Assembly: GCA_051294375.1 (NCBI GenBank) | Contig: CM119268.1 | Span: 1,229,218 to 1,293,217 of the forward strand | DNA: 64,000 bases | Origin: Paraspadella gotoi | Taxonomy: Eukaryota > Chaetognatha | Direction of reading: 5' to 3' | In this document: positions 38,732 to 50,698 of the stretch, one piece after another | Layout of the letters: each line of letters opens with the position of its first letter | Position numbering within the stretch: position 1 is the stretch's first letter | The notes under the pieces: generated by a model | Database searches by the model: none | Told to the model about the DNA's origin: nothing | What the model saw: the letters and a program-made list of their open reading frames with translations, nothing else | Translations under genes and position numbers: made by a program

Positions 38732-40238
38732 ATCCTGTTATTTCTTTCTGACTGATTTCTTCCAAAATTAAAAATAACCAAGAGAAAACTAAATAAAATT
38801 GTTAAAAATGCAAATCTAAAAAATATGTATAAACTAAAAAAAATAAAATCCCGCTGACAAAAAAAATAATTTCTTTTCTTTTTATTTCCGCCATCGAAAT
38901 ACTTTTCCTTCCTTAATTTTCTGCCTTAATTGGTTAGCGTCGTAAAAGATTCTGGAGGCGAAGAAAGGCTCCGCATAGCTTTGTCCATGTTTATGACAGT
39001 CGCAGAAAGAGAAAACAAGTTTGAGTCTTTGAGCAAACAATGTCGGATCTGCCTACGATAATTAAGAGGTTATCAGCGAATAAGATGATAAATGACGATA
39101 ATTCTTTCAATTTGTTATCCTAACTGATCTTAACAGATCGTACCATACCAAACCAGTAATACAAACAAATAATTTTTTAACTATTATTATTTTTTAACTT
39201 GCATCATTTTTTAATTTGCATAATTTTTTTAACTTGCATCATTTTTTAACTTATATCATTTTTTCAACCTGTATAATTTTTAAACTTGCATAATTTTTGC
39301 AACTGGCATAATTTTTTCAATTAATTAATCAATTTATTAATTAATTATTTAATTAATTTAAAAAATTATGAGAAAGCATAAATAATTAAAATTCAAGTGA
39401 AGTTGACTTTGGTTTTTTCCACTCCCACGATTCTATCGAAATTTTAGATCCAGCTTCATCAGCCACTTTCCTATCCACACACAAAATTTCATCTCAATCT
39501 ATCCATTCAATTATGATTAATGAGAGTAATTTTGGGTTCAAATTAGCAAAAACATTTAAGTAAATGTGACTTATGTTTTTTTCCATTTAAACTCATTTTC
39601 ACTCGCACGATTCCATCAAAACTTTATATCCAGCTCAATCACGTACTTTCCTACCCACACACAAAATTTCATTCCAATCCATCAATCCAATCACGAGTAA
39701 TTGGTAGGACGGACGGACAGACGGACCGACAAAGTGAACTATAGAGTCGGGATCTGCTGATAAGCAGATCTAAACTAAATATATATAATATAACTAAATA
39801 TTCGCATTTTTTTATTCATTCAGTTGAATCGTTAACTAAATATTCGCTTTATTTTATTCATTCAGTTGAATATTTAACTAAATATTAGCATTTTTTTTTC
39901 TTCTTTCTTTCTTTAAGTCTTCGGGTTGTAACAATTCTTCTTTCCCAACGTTTACCTTTTTTCGACCCATAAATTTTCACTTTTTCCTCACGAACTCTCA
40001 CCGTTTTCACTTTCAGATTTTCATTTCCACCTGCCCCCCACCTCCCGAATCCCTCCCCCATCTCCCCCCATCCTGCCCCCTTCACTCCACCTCTTCACAT
40101 TTTCATAAAGTTTCAAACCAGACGCCTTTCCTTCGATAACAAATCACAAACTAAGACATTTTTTTTTTTTTTGTTTTTTTTTTTTTTTTTTTTTTTTCTC
40201 AATAAAAACAGGTAAAACAGTAAAAACAAGTATGAGGA

Positions 40239-40287
<49 letters not shown>

Positions 40288-42800
40288 ACGAAGCGTATCG
40301 GTAAAACTCGGTGTCTATATATTCTCTTTTCTGATTTATGCAGAAGGGGCATCTGACCCCCCCATTTTATGGGGTCTCATAATGCTCTCTTGGAAATTGG
40401 AAATTGGAAATTCAGATAGAATGACCGAGAGTTCGATCATCTGACAGAGAGATGGAATAACAGACAAACGGATAGGCAACAACTATGTAGTCATGACAGA
40501 CTTGCGGAGAGACAGACGGATACACCGACAGACAGAGAGAAAAAACCGACAGAGAAACGGATTCCGGCCTTATTTTCCCACACCGCCTTATTTTCCTCCC
40601 TTCCTCTTCCTCCCTTCCTCTCTTTCCTCCCTTCCTCTCTTTCCTCCCTTCCTCTCTTTCCTCCCTTCCTCTTCCTCCCTTCCTATCTTTCCTCCCTTCC
40701 TCTCTTTCCTCCCTTCCTCCCCTCTCATTCACAGATGTGACTTTCAAAATCTTTCTCTAATCCCAGGTTCTTCTTTTCTCTCTTTCTCCATAAAAATCCA
40801 TATATTTTCTTCCGTCATTTCGCACAACTTTGCGACCCGTGTTTTCCGTTATTTATTTTTTTTTTCCGATTTCCATTTCCATTTAGGAGTTACATACGGG
40901 TGTGACGAGGATAGGAAGGTTAAATTCGTAGATTTCGGTTTAATCCGTGTCGTTGACCTGATATGATAATGTTACATCTTTTATCTAAAGCGACAAAAGG
41001 TGACCTGCAATTTAGGAATTTTATTTTAGGTACGTAACTTTATTTTCATGTGTATTTTTTGTGACATGACATGACGCGACATGACATGACTATATGACTA
41101 CAATAGCTTTCTTAGCCTGTGTCGGAATTCTGTCTTTTATTCTTTTTAGTTTTAGGATTTCTTGAAGGCGGCGCGAGCAGTCACTTAGATTCGCGGTTTT
41201 TTCCTGTCTTAACAAATGAGCAACTAACTATAAACGAGTTATTAACATTTTTAATATAAGTTGGATAGATCGACCGACAAACCGACCAAAAAGTGACTTA
41301 TAGAGTTTCCCCGGGAGTACACGTGTTGCAACTAAAAACCAAAGCCATTGTTTGATTCATTCCAACATTTTCGGTTCGATTAATAAATGTTGTTGTCGTT
41401 GTTATTGTTGCGGCAATTGTCATCAAAATTACACCCAGGATATTATTATACGTAGTTTTTTTTTATTTGCAGCAACAATTTTATTATTAGACGAACATGT
41501 TTCGGCTCTCAATTTGAGCCTTCATCAGCATCAAAGTTTTTTGTGAAAAGGCTCTCGAGCCCTCTTTGACGATTCGACCTCCCTCCAAGCGTGGTGGAGG
41601 CCCCGCCACCACCACGACCGCTCAATGATTCCCCTGTCTCCACTCAACGAGACAGGCGGAGACCTTTGCGCAGGCAATGGGCAGACGATGCCTCTCCCTC
41701 AACTGTAGCAACAGGACATGAGGAGGGGGAGGAGTCCACCACTCCTGTCGCAAAAGCGGCAAGAATGGACACCCACCCACCTCGCCGTCAAGCGAAAAGA
41801 GGGGGGCACTGAGAAAGCTTGTATAGAGAGACCTCCAGGTTAAACTCCCGCTCTTCTCCGGACCCACCAATCGCCTACACTGAGAAAGCTTGTATAGAGA
41901 GACCTCCAGGTTAAACTCCCGTTCTTCTCCGGACCCACCAATCGCCTACACTGAGAAAGCTTGTATAGAGAGACCTTACTATTGAACCCTTTTTTTAAAA
42001 TTAGATTACCCGCTACTGGGTCAGGATATTTTCCTGGAGGCATGTGGCACCGTGGGGGGCCGGCAGGTGTACCAGGCCAAAGAGACATTCGAGTAGCACT
42101 GGGAATCTTCCCTCAAGGAAGCCTACCTAATCCAGCATTAACATGCTCGGTCGAACTGCCCTTTCAGCCAATGACGAGCCAAGGACCCAGTCTCATCGTC
42201 CCAGCCTCTCATTTGCTAAAAGCCAAGGGTGGCCAGCTCATTTTGATCTCTTTCTTAATTCTTAACCTTTCACTCATTTTGATCTCTTTCTTAATTCTTA
42301 ACCTTTCACTCATTTTGATCTCTTTCTTAATTCTTAACCTTTCACTCATTTTGAGCTCTTTCTTAATTCTTAACCTTTCACTCATTTTGAGATCTTTCTT
42401 AATTCTTAACCTTTCACTCATTTTGATATCTTTCTTAATTCTTAACCTTTCACTCATTTTGAGCTCTTTCTTAATTCTTAACCTTTTATTTTACTAATTA
42501 CTAATTAGTAATTACTCACCAAATTTCATTTTCTAATTTCTTTATTTCCTTTTTCAATTATTTATTAATAGTTAATTATTAATTTCAGTATACAAAAAAC
42601 TTTTCATTTGTTGTACATTAAAAAATGTATTATTTTCTCTTTCCGTCTCCATCTCCCTCTCTCTCTCTCTCTCTCTCTTTATCTCTCTCTCTCAAATTGA
42701 TCATTTCATTTCTTTTTCAAAACTAAAATCTATCTGTCCTTACCCTTAGCCTATTATCACCAATGACCACTGTCCTTACTAAACTCTGTGTTGGAAACTT

Positions 42801-42880
<80 letters not shown>

Positions 42881-43188
42881 CTATCTCCCTCTCCTTCTTT
42901 TGTAGAAAAATTTTTGAGTAATTCACAAAAAACTTTGACGCTGATGAAGGCTCAAATTGTGAGCCGAAACATGTTCCTCTAATAATAAAATTGTTGTTGC
43001 AAATAAATTATTCGTCTCTTTAAACGTAGTAAACAAAAACGGATCGTTAATGTTACATACTTTTTGGGCTTAGATCGAAATTCCTCGGGGATTTTCTAAC
43101 TCTTCTCCTCTTCCGCCTCCCCCCCCCCGCAGTATGGTGACCTCTTTCGATAACTTGACCCTGGATTTTTCTTCTCTCTACTCTCTCT

Positions 43189-43241
<53 letters not shown>

Positions 43242-43268
43242 CTCTCTCTTCTCTCTCTCTCTCTTCTT

Positions 43269-43300
<32 letters not shown>

Positions 43301-46300
43301 GCTGCATATGACTTTCGGCCCCACGCGGATCTCAATTTCGGCCCCGCCCAAGGGAAACGTAAAAAATGATGATGATGGGAGTTCCCCGTAACAGCTTAAC
43401 GATCATTGAGTGACCTTTATGATATATAATCAATTTAATCATAAAAAAAGAATGGTTATTGCAATGTGTTGCGCCGCAGTGACTTTATTTTTACCTTATT
43501 TCCCTTTGATCTTATGATATGACATGACATGATAAGACTAAAAAACTTTCTTCGCCCGTATATTTATGACATGCACTGCATCCAAATTCTGTATTTTATT
43601 CCTTATAGTTTTAGGAATTCATGAAGGTGGCATTAGCAGTGCCTAAGATTTTAAGTGTTTTTCCTGTCTTAACAAATGAGCAACCAACTATAGGCAAATT
43701 TTAGGCATTTTTAAAGAAAGTGGGACAGACCGACTGACCGACCGACCAAAAAGTGACTTATATAGTTGCTCCACGAGTACTCGCGGCGCTACTAAAAATG
43801 GATGCGGGCGAAGCTCCCCAAAAATATTGGTTTGAGAAAGGAAAAGAAGCCCAGTTCAAACATATACAGAGTGTCTGAAGCGGACTGTCACTTTACAAAT
43901 GAACGCTGTGTCAAATGGGTTAGGTGAATGATTAATTTAAAAGTTCATACAGTTTTTTTTTTTGGTATCTCCTACGCTCTACTCGGTAACTAGAGCTGAG
44001 GTGAAAAATTTTTTACGGTTTCAATTCTCACCCATTTAATATTATTGCTCTTGGTTCTTGCGTTCAATTGTTAATTTCGAACCGAGCGAAGGTCAGTTAG
44101 TTAACCTCATTCTAATTTTAGGAACAAAAGACGGACAATGTATTTAGTATTTAAAGAACAGACGACAGACAGACTGACGGAACGACGGACCCACGGGGCG
44201 ACAATCCAAATTTACCGAGCGACCGACCAACGACCGACCGACTAAAGTCAAAGAATCAAATAGAAAAGAGAATTTATTCGAGTCGTAAAAAAGAAGGAAG
44301 TGACAATTTGGAAGAAAAGAATAAGATTCTTTTCTTTTTTTTTTCTTTTTTTTTTTTTCTTTTTTATTGACAATTTGAAGCGTTGACCAAATGAGAAAAA
44401 AATCTTGGCTTGATTTCGTTTAACGAACTAATCGTGTTCCGTTCTCCTTCCGTTCCGTTCTCCTTCAGTTCTCCGTTCTCCTACGTTCTCCTTCGACGCA
44501 AATTCAATCTAATGATGTTTATTTTTAAATCTTTTTTTTCTGTGACCTTTTAATAATATCTTTAAGATAACGATCCCACAGTTTCTGGTTAAGCCGGCTC
44601 GTCACCGTTTTTGCAATGAACATTCAGACCAAAGCGTGTAGATTGTAGAATCTGCGACACTGATTTCTCACGATCTTTTTCGTCTTGATCCATTCTCATA
44701 AGTTTTCACTTACTTGAACTTAGAACTTTCTCACAAACTCACAAATCTGTGACTATGGACGACGACCCTCTGCTTCGAATTTCTTCCATTCAAAATCATA
44801 CTGCTCTTTGTATTTTGATGCTTGGGCGGAGTACAATAATATATTCCCCGATCTAACGCTTGAAGGAGTGGCCTTTTTATGAAATTGAAACCTTCTTTGA
44901 AATATTATGCCACTTCCTTGTTATGGAAGCCAAGTAATCTGGAAGTGAATAGACTGTGAGAGAGTCTTGATTGAAAGCTTGCAGAGGGAAAATAGCTTAT
45001 TTATTAAATAGCTTATTTATTAAATGAATGGATAATTTTTAAATTGGCTCTACCAATTTTAACACCTACTTATGACTTCAAGAAAATCGTTTTCCTTCAA
45101 TCGTTGAAAACATTTATTTCTCCTCGAATCTCGATAATTCCGTTGTTCCTTTTTTTTTCCTCCCGATTCCTTCGCCCTCTACGTTTTACTGCTCCGATAT
45201 ATCAACACCTGTCTTTCTCCCCAACAGATGGATCTGCATCTGTCATCCGACGTACGCGATGCGATTTTGTCGGGTGCAGACGGCGCGTCGTATCGGTGTA
45301 TTTGTCTTCCTCTTCGTCTTCATTCTCTCACTCCCCAGCCTCTTTCGCTACGAAAAGATGGTGAGTTGTGATAAATGCGAGTTTTTGTGATAATCGTGAT
45401 AAACGCGATAAGAAAAAAAAAACCACGTTAAACTCCGACCGGCGAAGATGTTATTTTTTTTTCTTCGGCCGGATGTAAAATCGTTGAATTATGTATTTTT
45501 CCAAAGACCGCGTGAATCTTAATGTTCGACTTGATATAGGGCGAATAAGTTATTGTTGATATTTATGCGCTGGCAATTTTTGGAATCGGTCTCAATACGC
45601 GGTGACCTTTGTGAAATTACGGTCAGCATTGTGCTTCACTTTGCTCCAAGATTCATTCTCTGCTTTTCGAAAGTTTTATGTTTAAATTTAAATTTAAAAC
45701 ACTATTTTTTACAAACGACTCGAGTCTAAAATTGATCAGGCCTTAAATTGTGAATCGGCTTCGCTGAAAATCGGAAACGCCTTGTTTTTAAATGGAAATT
45801 TGAATGAAAAAAACGTTTTGTTTTAACTCAAAACCAGGCGGCATCTCTACTTGAAAATTCGGCCGTGTTCGAGTCAGAGGCGCACAAAAAAATTGTTTTT
45901 GTTTCTAGAAACAATTTCGTGGAGAAAGGAAAAAAAAATCGGGAAATTGCAAGTGAATTAAGCTCAGTTGGAGAGACTGCAGAATTTTGGGTTTTAAGTT
46001 CGACTCGAATCGAAAAGCACGTTCTTAGTCTGTCGGTCTGTTTATTGTCTGTCTTTCTGTAGCAACCAACGCTTTAATTCATTCGCTTAAATTTTTGGAT
46101 ACACTTAAATTTAAAAAATGTTCATATCCAAGATAATGCTACCAAGTCTCGATTTTATGCATGTCTTGTTTTCCATATTTTCCGTACATTATTGTAACCG
46201 TAAACCGCTGCCCGCCTACATCGCAGAAAACAAAACAAAACAAAAGACGCGTCGCTGATTTTCTTCGCTCCAACTTTTCGCCAACGCAGAGAGAAACGTT

Positions 46301-49300
46301 CTTTTTTTATTTATTGTTTTCCCCGCACCCGCCAGGGGGGAATTTCCGTCGCCTTTTGTTTTCATATTTCTTTTTTCACGGATTTTTTTTCTCCTTATTT
46401 TTATTTGCAAAGACAAAGAAATTGTCAACGTATTTTTTTTCATGTATGCAATTTATTTTTAGGTTTACCGCTCGAATGAATTATTTTTTTTAAAACAAGG
46501 TTGATTAAACATTTCAAGAGATTTTTATGTTCAGTTTCGCGTAGGTCGGTCAGTCTTACTAGTTAGGTTTGTATAGCTCTGGATCTCTATTGGAGAATTA
46601 ATATATATGACCTATTATGCTTATTAAATCGTTTTTTGTTTGAAAAAAAAAGATCTAAAACGAAATTAAATCGATAATAATTAAGAAATCTGATAAAAGG
46701 CGGCGGCTTCGGCGGCTGCGGCTGCGGCTGTGGCTGCGGCTGCGGCGGCGTCGGCTGCGGCGACTGCGTTGATGCCGACGACGAAGATTTCCGGTGTCAC
46801 TTTAAAAAATTATTAACTCGAGGCGTTTCTCCAATGACATGAATTTTTGGTCGGTCGGTCTCTCCCTTGGCTTTTTCCTGTTTATGGTTCCATTAAAAAA
46901 GTTAGCTATGAATCCTAAAGCTACTGAATCTTGATAATTTCCGAAAAGGTATTTCCGCTTAGAGGCTAAACAACATTTGTTTTTATTTTACACGCATCTT
47001 TTTTTTCCCCCTTTTTTTACACAATGGAACCGGATCAGCGACTCGGCTGATGCCATTTGTTATTCCATCAATGAGATGTTAGAGTGGGATTGTTGTGGGC
47101 GATTCCTCTTCACGATTCCTCTTCACGATTCCTCTTCACGATTTTTCTTCACGATTCCTCTTCACGATTCCTCTTCACGATTTCTCTTCACGATTCCTCT
47201 TCACAATTTCTTCTTACGATTCCTCTTCATGATTCCTCTTCACAATTTCTCTTCACAATTTCTCTTCACGATTTCTCTTCACGATTCCTCTTCACGAATC
47301 CTCTTCACGATTTCTCTTCATGATTCCTCTTTACGATTTCACTTCACGATTCCTCTTCATGATTTCTTCTCACGATTCCTCTTCATGATTCCTCTTCATG
47401 ATTCCTCTTCACGATTCCTCTTCATGATTCCTCTTCACGATTCCTCTTCACGATTCCTCTTCATGATTCCTCTTCTCGATTCCTCTTCACGATTCCGTCT
47501 TTATCAATGAGAGAGCTCGAGTCTATCTCTTGCAGATTCTTCTCACGTCGTCGATCCGATTACGGTTTTTCAAGTTCGATTCCTCTGTGATGATCTTAAA
47601 CTTTATTTTTTATTTTCTTCTTTTCTTTTTCTCTTTCTTTTCCTTCCATTTCTTAGTTGCTGCGCAATTTTTGCTTCCTTCTGAAAGGTTTTCCTTTTTT
47701 TTTAGTTTCGCAGCGACTACTCGCGGAGCAACTCTATAAGTCAATTTCCTTTACTGATTAAAGTTAATTTAACTTTCTAGCAACTTTGAATAGTGAATAC
47801 AGACATGGCATCAAATTGTACAAACGTGCGGATGCAAATGAGATTATTAACGCGACGAAAATAAACAAAGAAACAAATAAACAAAAAGGTCATCGGTGCA
47901 CAAATCTCACTTCGCTTTTCCCTATTAGTACTAAATTTAATTCCCACCTTCCTTTTTTTACAGTCCTGTCCAGTTCATAGACAATTACATTTGAGCAATG
48001 TACAACAAAGATATATATTAAAAACTTGACTGTTAACATTGTAGAAATAAATAAATTAGTTGAAAGTTGCTTTAGTAAAATGAAATTTAAAAATTGAAAA
48101 TTGAAATATGATAGGAGTATTAAGGATAGATAAGTAAGAGATAATAGTGAAATTACAGAATTAAGAAAGAGTGCCGGGTCATTGGTGTGTCATTGGCTGT
48201 GAGGATAATGGGGTTGCTCTTATGTGAGCCGGGTCAGGTATTGTCCCCTTGGGGAAACAAACCGAGTGCTACCCTGATATCCCTTAGGCCTGATACGCCT
48301 TCCGACTGCCCTCTTCTCACCTGACGGTGAGGCGGGCCGGTGTCCACCCTTGCTGTTTTAGCCGTCGTTTGGGGCGGCGCTCAGGTCCCAGAGAGAGGGA
48401 CCGAGTTGCTTCAGGAGAGTTGGAGGCATCAGATACCCATAGGTTAACCAAAGGTCTCTCTGCCTGGCCCTTGAATGAGGACAGGGGAGTCATTGTACGG
48501 CTGTGGTGGTGTAGGGCGTAATTTGGAGGGCGATCGAATCATCCTCCATCACGGTTCAAAGAGGGCTCGAGAGCTTTGATGTAGACTGCCTCTCTCATAC
48601 CTCTTTAGAACCTGTTTTGGTCATGGGACAACACGAGACAGTCTTTCTCGCTGAACTGGTGGCCAGTTAAAGTCGAATGCTCGGCTATGGCGGACATGAT
48701 ATGTCCCCTGGCGTCACAGTAAGGTCTTACATGTTGCTGGAACCGATTTGAGAGAGATTTGCCTGTCTCGCCCACATATGCTGCTGCACAGGGTTGGTTG
48801 CCCGCCCCTGCACAGGCCGCCCAATAGACGGCTCCTGAAGTTTTTGGTCTAGGGATTTTGTCTTTCTGTTTCACCAATTGCTCACGGAGAGAGCCACGGG
48901 CCGTCACTGAGGTGAAGATCCCCTGCTTTGCTCGCACCCACACCAATGACTCAGTGATCCCCTGGTGGTAGGGGAGGGACATGTGGCCCACGTTCTTGTG
49001 GTGCTTCTGCTTATCTTCCATTTTCACTGTGGTGGGCGCGGTCGGCACTTCAGCAGCAAGGCCCCAGCCATCCTCCTGGGGGGCGGAGGATGGGCCAGCG
49101 TCAGCGGTTACTTGGGTATCAGGGATATCAGAGTAGCACTCGGTTTGTTTCCCAAGGGAACAATATCTGACATAAGAGCAACCCCATTATCCTCACAGCC
49201 AATGACACACCAATGACCCGGCACCATCAGCAATACCTTTCCTTCATAAGATCGAGGGGGGCCAACTCATTTTGAGCTTATTCTTAATTCTGCAATTTCA

Positions 49301-50604
49301 CTATTATCTCTTACTATCTATTCCTAATGCTTTAATAATTGTCTATGAACTCTCTCTCTCTGTCTCTCTGTCTCTCTCTCTCTCTGACCAAATTTCACTT
49401 CTTCTTCACAACTTACTCAATCTGGCCTAATCTCAAATCTGTCCTCACCTCTAACCACTGTCCTTTATCAATTCTTTGTTGGAAACTTTAAACCTGACCT
49501 TTCTCTTTCTCTCTCTGTGAGAAATGTTTGTTTTCTCGCTAGCGGAGACGGCATTCAAACGTCTCCCTTTTCTGACTGTTTTAACGTGGGTTTTGAGTAA
49601 TATGACGTTTTTGTATTGAACGAGAAACTTTAATGGTTTATCACACCGAAAACCCGTAAAAACGGGATTCAAAACAGGCAGACGTTTCAGCTTGAGTCTA
49701 AAAACAGGACTAAAAAATATTATCATTTCCCTCCAAAAATCGACTAATAAAATACGGTGAAAATGTGGACCGGCCAGACTAAAATGACCGGTCAAACTCG
49801 CGTACTAAGAATTTGAGGGAACGAGGGAGAAAAAGAGAGAAGAGACATAGCATTTTTCTCATACTCTCTCTTACTCATTGCTTTACACTCACATTATTTC
49901 AAAACTGCAAAAGCGCTGAAGAAGGCTCGCAACAAGAGTCAAAACGTGTGTTTTTTATAATATATGCGTAAAACGAGCGCAACTTAAGTTTGAAGAGTGT
50001 CCTCTTTTTTTTTGCACAGGACCGTAAAAGAAATTTCCTTTCCTCTTCAGGACGCCGACGACGCTGTCGTGACCGCCGCTTCCTCTCTGGCGTCGCAATC
50101 GCCGCCCGGCGTCGTTGGCCAAAACAACGCCGGAAATTTCGACGTCGCTAACTTTGACGCCGTCAACACGAATCGATCTTCGTCGCCGGATTCCGTGACG
50201 TTCGCCTTCGAAAACTCGATCGGCGCCAACGCCAACGAGCGTCTCGACTCTTACGCCAAATTTGACGTCAACGCCAACGCCAGTCTCGACGCCAACGAGC
50301 GTCTCAACTCGTCCGCCTTCGATCCTCCACTTCCGGTTCAACTGACGACCTTCGGTAAATCAACTTTCTACATTCATTACAGGTAAAGTTCATTCAGGGC
50401 CTCAATCTTTTGAATCACATTTATACCGAATGCTTCACGAAAGATATCTTTTTATTATTATTATTATTATTATTTATTATATATTATTATTATTATTTAT
50501 TATATATTATTATTATTATTATTATATATTATTATTATATATTATCATCGCAGAGGAATCCACTTTGGTTTCGCCTAGAAATCCCTGTCTATTTACTTAA
50601 TTGT

Positions 50605-50636
<32 letters not shown>

Positions 50637-50646
50637 ATTATTATTA

Positions 50647-50698
<52 letters not shown>

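Noticed and set aside
41591-41812. Independent small gene of 73 codons
   Set aside because: Colinear with the 3' part of the Penelope copy at 48.3-48.6 kb, so it is a retroelement fragment.
42209-42457. Minus-strand repeat peptide with M-S-E-R-L-R-I-K-K units
   Set aside because: Translation of the 36-bp tail repeat of a Penelope fragment, open on both strands.
46977-47510. 177-codon frame with 13-residue repeats
   Set aside because: A 13-bp minisatellite reads as a 13-residue repeat in all frames; no non-repetitive domain or start context.
50341-50360. Exon 4 ending at the GTAAAT donor at 50,355
   Set aside because: It would enter exon 5 in a frame lacking TM5. The AG|GTAAAG donor at 50,383 restores the conserved TM5 frame.
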